A DNA stretch of 64,000 bases from Dokdonia sp. (GCA_020630915.1 JAHDIF010000002.1:1-64000); one strand, 5' to 3'; counted from the first letter of the stretch, positions 1-9,298 are shown. The notes: generated from the sequence alone by a model not told the origin. Made by a program: numbers and translations.

Positions 1-18
1 GAGAGTAGGTCGCCGCCT
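1..18 (+). rRNA. rrf: 5S ribosomal RNA, 3' end only
   Basis: The first 17-18 bases match the conserved 3' end of bacterial 5S rRNA (GAGAGTAGG followed by a short GCC ending), and a Rho-independent terminator follows at once. This implies that an rRNA operon ends at the left edge of the window and is transcribed rightwards. Only the tail is present, so the call rests on this short conserved block plus the terminator. Confidence 0.75.
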
Positions 19-22
19 TTTT

Positions 23-57
23 AAGACCCAATACAGAAATGTGTTGGGTCTTTTTTT
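23..57 (+). terminator. rRNA operon terminator
   Basis: A nine-base stem (AAGACCCAA pairing with TTGGGTCTT) around a short loop is followed by a run of T. It lies a few bases after the 5S end. Confidence 0.85.
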
Positions 58-142
58 ATGGGGTAAATCTAAGAGATTCAATTTACTCGCTATTTTATAT
101 ATTCTAAGTTTTTTTGTCTCGTTTATGTGAATATAAATGAAT

Positions 143-472
143 TCATAATGTTAGATTTTGTAGAAAATATAGAATATAAAGAAATGCTACTGATCTGGTA
201 TGACATATAATTCTTTTAGAGCTAAATTCATCTATTTCTTTAAGAGTTAAGTTGGAATTAATATTTTCAGGTAGACACAAAAGATACATTTGTTTCGGTA
301 TAAGTATATAAAGAATAATCATTATACAAAATGAAGAAATGAGTATAAGAGTTAAGTATTGAATTAAGATTAATTCTCTAAGAGTATTTGAGTTAAGAAG
401 TTCTACTTGTAATTCTGAAATAGTACCAAGTAGGAACTGTCCAATAGTAATTGTTAAAGCAACTTTTTTCAT
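143..472 (-). CDS. small putative membrane protein
   Basis: This 109-residue frame starts three bases after the dnaE2-like stop, so it could be translationally coupled to it. It has a hydrophobic N-terminus, a strong membrane segment at about residues 34-58 and a second hydrophobic C-terminal stretch. I recognise no family. The region is very AT-rich, so a chance frame of this length is possible. The close coupling and the membrane pattern are the only arguments for it. Confidence 0.4.
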   Translation of the reverse strand: MKKVALTITIGQFLLGTISELQVELLNSNTLRELILIQYLTLILISSFCIMIILYILIPKQMYLLCLPENINSNLTLKEIDEFSSKRIICHTRSVAFLYILYFLQNLTL

Positions 473-475
473 AAT

Positions 476-3400
476 TTATGTGTTAGATTGATTGTGAAAT
501 TTTCTTTTGCGCTGGTCTCCCGCAAAACGTACATCTGGAACGTAAGCCATACGTTCTAGCTTAGATACTTCAATAGTTAAAAAGCTAAACTCTTCAACTA
601 CTTTACCTGTAATACAATAAATGCCTTTGCCTTTAAAGGAATACTTTTTTGCAACAGGTGGGAAGTGTACGGTATCAATCCATTGTCCGGCTTGGTCTAA
701 AAAAGTACCAAAAAACATGCGGTCACCACGTGTGGTTCTTGTTCTCTTGGCGGTTACAAGGTATCCATAGAGGCGCACTGTTTTGTTGATGTAATGCTTT
801 AGTTGTGACGCTAGTAGTATACTAATGGGTGAAGTTTCTAGTAATATGAAAGGGTCAAATAATGGAAATCCTAATAACTCTAACTGATCAAAAGCACATT
901 CTAATTGCGTAATATCAAACTGGGGTAGCGTAAAATCTTTAATAGACACTTTAAATAATTGCTGCTGTTCTAGGTTATCAGGGATGGCGTTTTCTTTATA
1001 ATAGGCTTCCCAGAGTAGGGTGCGTTTGTCTTTGTTTGTACTTCTAAATGCATCTATGCGTATGAGCAGGTCTAGCTGCTCAATGGATATGGAGACACGT
1101 TCTATAAAATTTTCTAATGAGGTAAACGGCCCATCGAGATTTCGGGAATTAATAAGAGTAACCATATTGTTTTTTTCAAAACCTTGTAGATGTTGGAATC
1201 CTAAAATGATCTGGGTTCCTTTTATTATGGTTTGTATCTCGCTAGTATTAATACAGGGTGGGAGGACTGTGCCACCGTTCATTCGTGCTTCGTGCAGGTA
1301 GGTTTCTACACGATAAAAACCACCTCCATTGTTTACGGTCGCTACCATATATTCTAAGGGATAATAGCATTTCAGGAAGAGACTTTGGTAGGACTCTACG
1401 GCATATGAGGCTGAGTGGCCTTTCGCGAAAGCGTAACCCGCAAAACTCTCAATCTGTCTCCATACTTCGTGTACGATCTTAGGATTTTCTCCTTTGTGTA
1501 TACAATTCTCTCTAAACTTTTCTTTTACTTGTAAAAACTCTTCACGAGAACGGTATTTGCCGCTCATTCCGCGTCGTAGGACGTCTGCTTCGCCCAGCGT
1601 GAGACCAGCATAATGATGGGCTACTTTAATTACGTCTTCTTGATAAACCATCACACCATAAGTGTCTGGCATAATGTCCAGCAAGACAGGATGTGCTTTC
1701 TTTTTAATACGTGATCTATCTCTATGGCGAAGTATGAACTCACGCATCATACCACTTTTTGCTACACCTGGTCTTATAATGGAGCTGGCGGCAACGAGGG
1801 TGAGATAGTCGCTTACCCCCAGTTTTTTCAGCAGCATACGCATAGCGGGAGACTCTACATAAAAACAGCCTATACACTGGGCGCGAGCGATCATGGCATT
1901 AATATGCGGGTCTTTAAAAAAGGGCTTTGCGTTATGAATATCTGGAAGGGTTACTCCTGGATGGTTTTGTTTTATAATGGTAACAGCATCTTTAATTTTA
2001 CCCAAACCTCGCTGACCTAAAATATCAAATTTATACAGCCCTACATCTTCTGCAATATGCATGTCAAATTGTACCGTAGGAAATCCTTTAGGGGGCAAAT
2101 TTGTTGCTGAAAAATAGTGAATAGGTTTTTCTGAAATTAAAATACCTGCTGCATGTATGCTTATGTAGTTAGGCCTACCGTGTAGTACTTGTGCATACTT
2201 AAGGATAAGTCTAGAAATGTTGTCTAGTGATTGTGGGTGATATACACCTTTGCTAAGCTTATCTATCTCGTGCTTAGGCAGGCCAAACACTTTTCCTAAC
2301 TCACGTACGGCACCACTGTGCTGAAAGGTTACATAGGCTCCTAGTAAGGCAGTTTGGCCATCACCACCAAATTCTCTAAAAATAAAATCTGTTACGTCTT
2401 CTCGATCCCAAGTAGAGAAATCAATATCAAAGTCGGGAGGAGTAGCACGGTATAAATTCATAAAGCGTTCAAAATAGAGATCGAGCTCTATGGGATCTAC
2501 ATCTGTAATACGTAGTAGATAGGCTACAATACTATTTGCACCACTACCACGACCTATATAAAAATAGCCCTTACTACGAGCATATTCTATAATACGCCAG
2601 TTAATCAAAAAAAAGGCAACATAATTTTGGGCTTTTATGAGCGTGAGTTCTTTTTCTAGTCTTTTTTTAATGGTCTCATTAATAACGTCATACCGTTCTG
2701 GGAGCCCTTTTTTACAGAGTGAGACTAGCTTTTTATAATCTTGCTCTGGAGATCCTAATAGTGTAGTGAGGTTTTGCGAAGGTTTTTGTTTTGAAAAGTC
2801 AAAATCAATCTCACATTGTGATAGTAGTAATGCTGTATTATCTATTATATGTGGATACTGTCTAAATGTTTTTTTGATTTCTTTTTTGGGGAACATCTTG
2901 TCTTCAGGATGCCCTTGCTCTATAGCGGGTAACATACTCAGTAATACATTAGTATCGATTGCCCGTAGTAATCTGTGTGTGTTATAATCCCGCTTATCGC
3001 GAAAACTTACGCTGTTCAATACAACTAGCCTATCTGTATACTGTTTTAAAGGCGAGAGAGAAAATACATTAAGATCTCGTGATCTAACTCCTATATATTC
3101 ATTTGCTGAAAAGGTAGTTTTCTTTAATCGCTGTACTTTTTTAAAAGGGTAAATACGTACCGTATTTTTTAGGTAAGGCGCCTCATCAGGGAAAGGTATT
3201 TTGCAATGAAGATGATAAGAAAGAAAATTATTGATCTCTAGAAAGCCATTATTGTTGAGCGCGAGTAACACATAACATTGTTTGATACCATTTCTAAAAT
3301 CTACTCCTAGTATGGGTTTTATGTTACGTTCTTTAGCCTTACGCACAAAATTGAGACACCCAGAAGTATTATTGATATCTGTTAAAACAAATGTAGTACA

Positions 3401-3487
3401 ACCTTCATTTTTAGCCATGTCCAGTAGCTCTACTTCAGATATTGTCCCGTAGCGTAGGCTGTAGTATGAATGGTTGTTTAGGTACAC
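476..3487 (-). CDS. dnaE2: error-prone DNA polymerase III alpha subunit, DnaE2-like
   Basis: This 1003-residue C-family polymerase is shorter than a replicative DnaE and fits the DnaE2/ImuC size class. Order: PHP domain (1-200), palm with PDFDIDF near residue 350 and the third catalytic Asp in KFDILG near 487, the fingers motif GRGSGANS, a helix-hairpin-helix region, and an OB fold near the C-terminus (about 880-980). In the PHP motif the first His of H-x-H is Asn (NNHSYYS), so PHP metal binding is probably impaired. It lies downstream of dinB in the same direction, which fits a translesion-synthesis pair. A TTTCGCGAAA copy (1421-1430) encodes the AFAK of YAFAKGHS, where relatives have a similar F-x-K/E-S-H motif. 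The replicative dnaE is presumably elsewhere. Confidence 0.88.
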   Translation of the reverse strand: MYLNNHSYYSLRYGTISEVELLDMAKNEGCTTFVLTDINNTSGCLNFVRKAKERNIKPILGVDFRNGIKQCYVLLALNNNGFLEINNFLSYHLHCKIPFPDEAPYLKNTVRIYPFKKVQRLKKTTFSANEYIGVRSRDLNVFSLSPLKQYTDRLVVLNSVSFRDKRDYNTHRLLRAIDTNVLLSMLPAIEQGHPEDKMFPKKEIKKTFRQYPHIIDNTALLLSQCEIDFDFSKQKPSQNLTTLLGSPEQDYKKLVSLCKKGLPERYDVINETIKKRLEKELTLIKAQNYVAFFLINWRIIEYARSKGYFYIGRGSGANSIVAYLLRITDVDPIELDLYFERFMNLYRATPPDFDIDFSTWDREDVTDFIFREFGGDGQTALLGAYVTFQHSGAVRELGKVFGLPKHEIDKLSKGVYHPQSLDNISRLILKYAQVLHGRPNYISIHAAGILISEKPIHYFSATNLPPKGFPTVQFDMHIAEDVGLYKFDILGQRGLGKIKDAVTIIKQNHPGVTLPDIHNAKPFFKDPHINAMIARAQCIGCFYVESPAMRMLLKKLGVSDYLTLVAASSIIRPGVAKSGMMREFILRHRDRSRIKKKAHPVLLDIMPDTYGVMVYQEDVIKVAHHYAGLTLGEADVLRRGMSGKYRSREEFLQVKEKFRENCIHKGENPKIVHEVWRQIESFAGYAFAKGHSASYAVESYQSLFLKCYYPLEYMVATVNNGGGFYRVETYLHEARMNGGTVLPPCINTSEIQTIIKGTQIILGFQHLQGFEKNNMVTLINSRNLDGPFTSLENFIERVSISIEQLDLLIRIDAFRSTNKDKRTLLWEAYYKENAIPDNLEQQQLFKVSIKDFTLPQFDITQLECAFDQLELLGFPLFDPFILLETSPISILLASQLKHYINKTVRLYGYLVTAKRTRTTRGDRMFFGTFLDQAGQWIDTVHFPPVAKKYSFKGKGIYCITGKVVEEFSFLTIEVSKLERMAYVPDVRFAGDQRKRKFHNQSNT
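1421..1430. repeat. TTTCGCGAAA palindrome, copy 1 (in dnaE2)
   Basis: Perfect 10-base palindrome inside the dnaE2-like gene, read as AFAK on the minus strand. Confidence 0.9.
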
Positions 3488-3535
3488 GGGATTAAGGGAT
3501 TAATGGGTTAATGAATTAAGGGATTAATGATATAC
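3488..3535. repeat. low-complexity oligonucleotide repeat (GGGATTAATG words)
   Basis: Between dinB and the dnaE2-like gene the words GGATTAA and GGGTTAATG recur several times in about 45 bases. The rest of the gap to 3638 has shorter repeats (AATCTCT near 3622-3636) and no gene. Confidence 0.6.
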
Positions 3536-3638
3536 GTTTTGCTTAGGCATTGTTTTTCCAGTCCTAAAGAGTGATAATTTTATTTGAGTTATACTTCGTT
3601 ATTAGGTATTCATTACTTTCCAATCTCTAATCTCTAAT

Positions 3639-4859
3639 CTATTGATGCCTGTGAGCTAAAAGAATAGGAGGCTCTCCATTAAATGGGTTTCCTTGATTAC
3701 CTATGGTTCTAGCACCTTCTCCTAGTGTATTTGCTCGCCGTACACTATGATCGCCATAACGGCTTCTTAAGATGTCCATCGCTTTGTATAGGTTTACGGT
3801 TTTTTGTGTGTTCTCAAAAAGATCTATCTGGTAATGCCCTTCTGTAAGTCCTCCAAAACGAACGCCTACGAGTCTAATGAGCATCCTACGATTATGAAGT
3901 TTATTAAAAAGTTCTAGCGTTTTTGGAATGAGAATATGATCTGCTGCAGTATATGGAATGCGCATTTGCTTGGAATAGGTCTGAAAGTCAGAATACCGAA
4001 TTTTTACAGTAACAATAGAAGTAAGTTTATTGCCTCTTCTTAGTTGGAATGACAGGTTTTCTGCCATAGCCGTAATGGTAGTTTTGAGTTTTACAATATC
4101 TGTAGTGTCTTGCCCGTAAGTACGCTCGCTAGAGATAGATTTACGCTCATGATACTGAATGATAGGCGAGGTGTCTATACCGTTACATCGCTGCCAGATG
4201 GTACGCCCGTTTTTTCCAAAAACAGACTCCATCATTTCTACAGGCATCTTTTGTACAAGGTGTACATTACGTATTCCTAGATTGCAAAACTTGACAAATG
4301 TCTTTTGACCTACCGAAGGTATTTTTTTAATAGATAGCGGTGCTAGAAAAAGCTTTTCTTGACCAGCCTCTATTTTCATTTCATTATTAGGTTTTGCTTC
4401 GCCAGTAGCCACTTTAGAGACAGTTTTGTTAGGAGACATCCCAAAAGAAATTGGGAGTCCTGTCTCTCTCATTATACGCTGGCGGAGCTCTTTTGAATAT
4501 TTAAAGCAACCAAAAAATTTATCCATTCCGGTAAGGTCTCCATAAAACTCATCTACACTTGCTTTTTCTAGTATAGGAAGTTCTTCTTGTAGGATTTGAG
4601 TTACTTCTTTAGACATTTTAGAATAGGTACCCGCATTACCACGTATATATATAGCATTAGGGCATAACTGGCGTGCTAATTTCATAGGCATAGCGCTATG
4701 AACTCCGTAGCTACGAGCTTCGTAGCTTGAGGCACTTACGACACCACGATCACCTGTTCCGCCTACAATTACAGGTTTACCTATGAGACTACTATCTAAT
4801 CTTCGCTCACAAGAAACAAAGAAGGTGTCAAGATCAAAGTGTATGATAGTTCGTTGCAT
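3639..4859 (-). CDS. dinB: DNA polymerase IV (Y family)
   Basis: This 406-residue Y-family translesion polymerase has the N-terminal catalytic motif HFDLDTFF (Asp9) and the second acidic motif SVDE (Asp103, Glu104), followed by thumb and little-finger domains. YQIDLF near residue 345 looks like a beta-clamp binding motif (QxxLF type). The dnaE2-like gene follows 151 bases downstream on the same strand, suggesting a mutagenesis cassette. No LexA/UmuD-type gene lies upstream, unlike the cassettes I know from other Bacteroidetes. A possible -7 element TAATTTTG lies just upstream (4883-4876). Confidence 0.93.
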   Translation of the reverse strand: MQRTIIHFDLDTFFVSCERRLDSSLIGKPVIVGGTGDRGVVSASSYEARSYGVHSAMPMKLARQLCPNAIYIRGNAGTYSKMSKEVTQILQEELPILEKASVDEFYGDLTGMDKFFGCFKYSKELRQRIMRETGLPISFGMSPNKTVSKVATGEAKPNNEMKIEAGQEKLFLAPLSIKKIPSVGQKTFVKFCNLGIRNVHLVQKMPVEMMESVFGKNGRTIWQRCNGIDTSPIIQYHERKSISSERTYGQDTTDIVKLKTTITAMAENLSFQLRRGNKLTSIVTVKIRYSDFQTYSKQMRIPYTAADHILIPKTLELFNKLHNRRMLIRLVGVRFGGLTEGHYQIDLFENTQKTVNLYKAMDILRSRYGDHSVRRANTLGEGARTIGNQGNPFNGEPPILLAHRHQ

Positions 4860-4875
4860 AAATATAGAAATAATC

Positions 4876-4883
4876 CAAAATTA
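4876..4883 (-). promoter_or_regulatory. possible dinB -7 promoter element
   Basis: TAATTTTG on the minus strand, 17 bases before the dinB start, fits the Bacteroidetes -7 consensus TAnnTTTG. I see no convincing -33 TTG, so support is weak. Confidence 0.35.
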
Positions 4884-5012
4884 TGGAATATATCCTATTT
4901 ATATATTATATTGTTAATAAGTTGATATGTTAAAAATTTGAGAGTTGTAAGTCTTCACGAGGTAATTTCGACGTAACGGATTTAATACTTATTTTTACAA
5001 AAATCCATTTTT

Positions 5013-5522
5013 ATGCGCGCTACTGTTATTGCAGCCATCAACAAAAACTTGTCTAATGCCATCAGTCTTATAGAGACTATAGATCAGAAAACGTATATAA
5101 ACGTTACTGTTGCACCTTATTATAGTAGTATAGGGTCGCATATACGACACGCTTTAGACTTTTTTGATTGTATCATAGATGGATTACAGACGAATGAGAT
5201 AGACTTAACGGCTCGCAAGCGCGACGAAATTATCTCTACCAATCCAGAAGCTGCAAAAGCTCATATCTACGAGATACAGCAAAAACTAACTTCTTTTGTA
5301 GGGGTAAACACAGATTACCTTTTGCATGTGACAGATAATCTAGGGGATGGAAAAGTAACTATTATGTATACTTTAGAAAGTATCCTAGCGCAAGCAAATA
5401 CGCACGCTACTCACCACTATGCGATAATAAGTTATATGTTGAGTACGTTACAAGTAAATCTTGAAATCCCTGGTTTTGGATATAATCCTTCTACACCCCT
5501 TCCTAAAAGGGAAGGAATATAG
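5013..5522 (+). CDS. DinB/YfiT-fold putative metalloenzyme
   Basis: This 169-residue protein looks like the DinB/YfiT four-helix superfamily (not the polymerase DinB). Histidines that could bind a divalent metal lie in SHIRHALDF and ATHHYAI, the usual positions for this fold. Members are thiol transferases or uncharacterised hydrolases, so the substrate cannot be named. The gene is divergent from dinB with 153 bases between them. The low-complexity tail (TPLPKREG) is probably unstructured. Confidence 0.7.
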   Translation: MRATVIAAINKNLSNAISLIETIDQKTYINVTVAPYYSSIGSHIRHALDFFDCIIDGLQTNEIDLTARKRDEIISTNPEAAKAHIYEIQQKLTSFVGVNTDYLLHVTDNLGDGKVTIMYTLESILAQANTHATHHYAIISYMLSTLQVNLEIPGFGYNPSTPLPKREGI

Positions 5523-5587
5523 GAGATTGAAGATTAACGATTTTTGATTGGAGAATACCGAATACTGAAATAAATTTAGGACTCCTT

Positions 5588-5809
5588 CTAATCATTAAAC
5601 AGAGCTCGCATTAACGTTCTAATTCCCTTAAAGCCAAAATAAATAGCCGCAATAAATAAGATAATACCTATCCCTAATACAGGAATAAATAGGGCGTGAT
5701 CTTGATTTTTAAAAGAGGAATTAATCACTATAGGAGCAAGGATCATTAAAAATAAGGTTCCCCCCATAATTTTTACGCCTTTTAATAGTACTTCTTTATT
5801 TGTGCTCAT
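5588..5809 (-). CDS. small two-helix membrane protein (DUF6095-like)
   Basis: This 73-residue protein has two clear membrane segments (about 13-30 and 41-60) and a short basic loop before the C-terminus. Its start overlaps the end of murQ by 14 bases, so it is very likely co-transcribed with and translationally coupled to murQ. It resembles small flavobacterial proteins annotated as DUF6095; the family name is from memory. Function is unknown. Confidence 0.7.
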   Translation of the reverse strand: MSTNKEVLLKGVKIMGGTLFLMILAPIVINSSFKNQDHALFIPVLGIGIILFIAAIYFGFKGIRTLMRALFND

Positions 5810-6611
5810 AATATTCTATCGCTTTTCGTACGCTGCCGTGTTTAAGTAATAACTCTTTTGCCGTAGTATGTGTAACATCTATTGCTTGCATAATCATGTT
5901 AGTACCACGGTCTACAAGTTTATGATTACTCAATTGCATATCTACCATCTTATTCCCCTGTACGTGGCCTAGCTTAATCATGGTTGCGGTAGAGATCATA
6001 TTTAGTACTAGTTTTTGTGCGGTTCCAGCTTTCATACGGCTACTTCCTGTTACAAATTCAGGCCCTACCACCACCACTATAGGAAAGGCAGCCGTAAGCG
6101 CAAGCGGACTTCCCTCATTGCACGTAATACAACCCGTAATAATGTTATTCTCATTGCACGTTTGTAGCGCTCCTATGACATAAGGCGTTGTACCTGATGC
6201 CGCAATACCTATCACGACATCTTTTTTAGAAATAGCGTACTCTTGTAAATCTTTCCAGCCTTGATTCTCACTATCTTCTGCAAACTCTACTGCGTTTCTA
6301 ATTGCGTTATCTCCACCAGCAATTAGACCTATTACTACATCTGGTGCTACCCCAAAGGTAGGAGGGCACTCACTTGCATCTACCACACCCAATCTGCCAC
6401 TAGTACCCGCACCCATATAAAAAAGGCGGCCGCCTCGCTCTAATTTAGGCACTATTTGATCTACAAGACGTTCTATCTGAGTGAGGGATTTTTGTACCGC
6501 GTGCGGCACTGTCTGATCTTCTAGATTGATGTTTTTTAATAAATCTGCCGTGCTCATCTTTTCCAAATGATCATGATTTGAGTCTTGTTCAGTGGTTTTT
6601 GTAAATGACAT
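5796..6611 (-). CDS. murQ: N-acetylmuramic acid 6-phosphate etherase
   Basis: MurQ cleaves the lactyl ether of MurNAc-6-phosphate to GlcNAc-6-phosphate and D-lactate during peptidoglycan recycling. At 271 residues it is slightly shorter than E. coli MurQ. The SIS-domain signature GAGTSGRLGVVDASECPP is intact, with family Glu residues in DASE and in the VEFAED helix near 112. A -7 element TACTTTTG lies 18 bases upstream of the ATG. No murP-type transporter is adjacent. Confidence 0.93.
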   Translation of the reverse strand: MSFTKTTEQDSNHDHLEKMSTADLLKNINLEDQTVPHAVQKSLTQIERLVDQIVPKLERGGRLFYMGAGTSGRLGVVDASECPPTFGVAPDVVIGLIAGGDNAIRNAVEFAEDSENQGWKDLQEYAISKKDVVIGIAASGTTPYVIGALQTCNENNIITGCITCNEGSPLALTAAFPIVVVVGPEFVTGSSRMKAGTAQKLVLNMISTATMIKLGHVQGNKMVDMQLSNHKLVDRGTNMIMQAIDVTHTTAKELLLKHGSVRKAIEYYEHK

Positions 6612-6628
6612 AAAAGAAATTGGAAATA

Positions 6629-6636
6629 CAAAAGTA
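6629..6636 (-). promoter_or_regulatory. murQ -7 promoter element
   Basis: TACTTTTG on the minus strand matches TAnnTTTG exactly, 18 bases before the murQ ATG. No good -33 TTG at the expected spacing was seen. Confidence 0.45.
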
Positions 6637-6742
6637 CGTAAATGAGATAGTTTTTATGGATACGAGTAGCGTGATAATGAGCACACTTTCGCAAAAGCGT
6701 ACTCCCCAGAATTATATTTTACCCAAATTTTTAGCGTTTATA

Positions 6743-6773
6743 TTGGGATTATAGTTCACTAATGTTAACTTTG
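6743..6773 (+). promoter_or_regulatory. promoter of the coiled-coil/zapA/6S cluster
   Basis: TTG (6743-6745), a 20-base spacer and TAACTTTG (6766-6773) match the Bacteroidetes promoter consensus. Transcription would start near 6780, so the ATG at 6800 is the start rather than the in-frame GTG at 6773. Confidence 0.7.
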
Positions 6774-6799
6774 TGTTACGTAGTAAATGTAAGAGTCGT

Positions 6800-7090
6800 A
6801 TGAGTAACCTCACAGAAGTAGTTGATTCTCTTGAAACTAGAATTAATACTTTGCTAGAACGATACAAAGCTTTACAAGAAAGGCTAGATATCTTAGAGGG
6901 TACAATTGTAAACTTTGATGCAGAAAATGCTGCACTCAAAGAGAAAGTGGCAGAGAAGCAACAAGAGTATAACACGCTCAAAACGGCGAATGCTTTACTA
7001 GGTAGTAACGATTATAAAAGGGAAACCAAGCTCAAAATAAATGCTTTAATTAGGGAGATAGACGCCTGTGTGGTTGCACTCTCTGAGTAA
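6800..7090 (+). CDS. coiled-coil protein upstream of zapA
   Basis: The 96-residue protein (start MSNLTEVVDS) is almost entirely a heptad-repeat coiled coil over about residues 5-65. The longer frame opening at the GTG at 6773 is rejected because that codon lies inside the promoter. It precedes zapA by 12 bases. By position and shape it may be a ZapB-like or other division-associated partner, but that is inference; I recognise no sequence motif. Confidence 0.75.
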   Translation: MSNLTEVVDSLETRINTLLERYKALQERLDILEGTIVNFDAENAALKEKVAEKQQEYNTLKTANALLGSNDYKRETKLKINALIREIDACVVALSE

Positions 7091-7102
7091 TGAATAGGAT
7101 AT

Positions 7103-7390
7103 ATGTCAGAAAAGCTTAAGATTAAGTTGTCCATAGCAGATCGTGTATATCCACTTACAATACCTATCGAGCAAGAGGAAGGGTTGCGTAAAGCAGCAAA
7201 GGATATTGATGCGATGATAAAGCAATTTGAGCAAAGTTATGCCGTTAGAGATAAACAAGATGTACTAGCCATGTGTGCTTTACAGTTTGCCTCACAAACG
7301 ACCCAGAAAAATATAGAAGAAACTTCAGATCAGAAAGAAGCTGTGCAGCGCATCAAAAAGCTCGCAACCTTACTGGATGAAAAACTATAA
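7103..7390 (+). CDS. zapA: cell division protein ZapA
   Basis: This 95-residue protein has the ZapA layout: a small N-terminal globular domain (KLSIADRVYPLTI) and a C-terminal helix for tetramer coiled-coil formation. ZapA crosslinks FtsZ filaments at midcell. It follows the coiled-coil gene and precedes a 6S-like RNA, an arrangement reminiscent of zapA-ssrS in proteobacteria. Confidence 0.85.
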   Translation: MSEKLKIKLSIADRVYPLTIPIEQEEGLRKAAKDIDAMIKQFEQSYAVRDKQDVLAMCALQFASQTTQKNIEETSDQKEAVQRIKKLATLLDEKL

Positions 7391-7414
7391 CGTTCTTTAC
7401 ATACAACGCATATT

Positions 7415-7585
7415 ACTGCCTGCATTGGTCTTTTTTTTGGTGAACTCAACAGATATTTTTTTGTAAAGAGTGAATCTGGATTGTAAAAGCACGCCGTCTC
7501 GTCACGGATCCTTGATCAGTCCGCTAGCTCTAATCCTTATTTTAGGAGTTCATACAAAAACCCATACTAATGCAGGCTTTTTTTA
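7415..7585 (+). ncRNA. ssrS: 6S RNA, Flavobacteria type (6S-Flavo)
   Basis: The gap between zapA and rny holds a long imperfect hairpin. The outer stem pairs GCCTGCATT (7418-7426) with AATGCAGGC (7569-7577), and an inner stem pairs TGAACTC (7441-7447) with GAGTTCA (7546-7552). A GC-rich apical part lies around 7490-7525, and a T-run follows at 7578. A long rod with a central bubble fits 6S RNA, which sequesters the housekeeping sigma-RNA polymerase. The family and its place next to zapA are known for Flavobacteria (my recollection of Rfam 6S-Flavo). No covariance search could be run. Confidence 0.7.
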
Positions 7586-7621
7586 TATCTATACATAAAC
7601 ACTATAGATAGATTACAAAAG

Positions 7622-7638
7622 AAAGGCAAGTTGCCTTT
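7622..7638 (+). terminator. short perfect hairpin upstream of rny
   Basis: AAAGGCAA and TTGCCTTT form perfect arms around a single base. It lies 55 bases before rny, after the 6S-like RNA. It could end the 6S transcript or be an operator; there is no T-run, so its role is open. Confidence 0.35.
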
Positions 7639-7693
7639 TAATAACCATTATAATCATACTTTATAAAAGTATGTCTATATAAAAACCAACACT

Positions 7694-9259
7694 ATGAATA
7701 ATACATTAGTATTAATTATTGTAGGTATTGTTGCACTTGTAGTAGGCTTTTTAATAGCCAAGTTGCTTGAGCGTAACAAGTCCTCTCAAATTATAAACGA
7801 AGCTAAGAAAAGTGCAAAAACCATTCTAAAAGAAGCAAATTTAGAAGGAGAAGCGCTCAAAAAAGATAAGATCCTCCAGGCTAAAGAAAAGTTTATTGAG
7901 CTTAAAGCCGAGCATGAGAAAGTAATACGTAGTAAGGACAAGAAAATGTCCGAGTCAGAAAAGCGTACACGTGATAAGGAGTCACAAGTAAGCAGTGAAC
8001 TCGCAAGAAATAAGAAACTAAATCAGTCCTTAGAAGACAAAAGCAAGGATTATGAGAAGCGCATTGCGTATCTCGATAAGAAACAAGCAGAGATTGATAA
8101 AATGCATAGTAGTCAAGTACAGCAACTAGAGGTAATCTCTGGTCTCTCTGCAGATGTAGCAAAAGAACAGCTCGTTGAGTCTCTTAAAGAAAAAGCAAAG
8201 ACAGACGCCATGGCACACATCCAAGCAGCGATGGAAGAAGCCAAAATGACTGCAGAGCAGGAGGCAAAAAAAGTCATTATCAGTACCATACAACGTATTG
8301 GTACAGAGGAAGCGGTAGAGAACTGTGTATCTGTATTTAACCTAGAAAGTGATGATGTAAAGGGGCGAATCATAGGTAGAGAAGGACGTAACATACGAGC
8401 TATAGAAGCCGCTACAGGAGTAGAAATTATTGTAGATGATACCCCAGATGCCATCATTCTCTCTTGTTTTGATAGTGTGAGACGTGAGATCGCTAGATTA
8501 TCACTTCATAAATTAGTAACAGACGGTCGTATACATCCAGCACGTATAGAAGAAGTAGTTCGTAAGACTACAAAACAAATAGAACAAGAAATAGTAGAAG
8601 TAGGAAAACGTACCGTGATAGACCTTGGTATTCACGGTTTACACCCAGAGCTTATTAAGGCTGTAGGACGTATGAAGTATCGTAGCTCTTATGGACAAAA
8701 CCTTTTACAACACAGTAGGGAAGTGGCAAAATTATGTAGCGTGATGGCTGCAGAGTTAGGTGTAAATCCTAAGCTAGCTAAAAGAGCAGGACTCTTGCAC
8801 GATATAGGTAAAGTGCCGGATACCGAGACAGAAACTCCACACGCAATTTTAGGAATGCAATGGGCAGAAAAACATGGCGAGAAGCCAGACGTATGTAACG
8901 CTATAGGAGCACACCACGATGAGATAGAAATGACCTCTTTATTGTCGCCTATTGTTCAAGTTTGTGATGCGATAAGCGGTGCTCGTCCAGGAGCACGTCG
9001 TCAGGTATTAGATTCTTATATACAACGTCTTAAGGACTTAGAAGATATTGCCTTCGGATTTAGCGGTGTTAAGAAAGCCTATGCAATACAAGCAGGACGT
9101 GAATTAAGGGTTATTGTAGAAAGTGAGAAAGTAAATGATGAGAAGGCTGCTGCCTTATCTTTTGAGATCTCTCAAAAAATACAGACCGATATGACGTATC
9201 CAGGTCAAGTTAAAGTCACCGTAATACGTGAGACTAGAGCAGTTAATATTGCGAAGTAG
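7694..9259 (+). CDS. rny: ribonuclease Y
   Basis: RNase Y is a membrane-anchored endoribonuclease that starts mRNA turnover. The 521-residue protein has an N-terminal membrane helix (about 4-23), a long charged coiled coil (about 30-200), a KH domain with [15 protein letters not shown] and an HD domain with the metal-binding HD pair in LLHDIGK. Length and order match the family. The TTTCGCGAAA copy at 9271-9280 sits a few bases after the stop. Confidence 0.95.
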   Translation: MNNTLVLIIVGIVALVVGFLIAKLLERNKSSQIINEAKKSAKTILKEANLEGEALKKDKILQAKEKFIELKAEHEKVIRSKDKKMSESEKRTRDKESQVSSELARNKKLNQSLEDKSKDYEKRIAYLDKKQAEIDKMHSSQVQQLEVISGLSADVAKEQLVESLKEKAKTDAMAHIQAAMEEAKMTAEQEAKKVIISTIQRIGTEEAVENCVSVFNLESDDVKGRIIGREGRNIRAIEAATGVEIIVDDTPDAIILSCFDSVRREIARLSLHKLVTDGRIHPARIEEVVRKTTKQIEQEIVEVGKRTVIDLGIHGLHPELIKAVGRMKYRSSYGQNLLQHSREVAKLCSVMAAELGVNPKLAKRAGLLHDIGKVPDTETETPHAILGMQWAEKHGEKPDVCNAIGAHHDEIEMTSLLSPIVQVCDAISGARPGARRQVLDSYIQRLKDLEDIAFGFSGVKKAYAIQAGRELRVIVESEKVNDEKAAALSFEISQKIQTDMTYPGQVKVTVIRETRAVNIAK

Positions 9260-9270
9260 GTTTTGGACGC

Positions 9271-9280
9271 TTTCGCGAAA
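9271..9280. repeat. TTTCGCGAAA palindrome, copy 2 (after rny)
   Basis: Intergenic copy just after the rny stop. The left half carries the longer ACGC flank; the right flank is ATTTAA. Confidence 0.9.
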
Positions 9281-9298
9281 ATTTAATAATTCATAACA

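Noticed and set aside
5013-5522. Calling this gene a second DNA polymerase dinB
   Set aside because: It has the four-helix DinB/YfiT fold signature with His residues, not polymerase motifs.
6773-6799. GTG-start extension of the coiled-coil gene
   Set aside because: The GTG overlaps the last base of a good TAnnTTTG element, so it would precede the transcription start.
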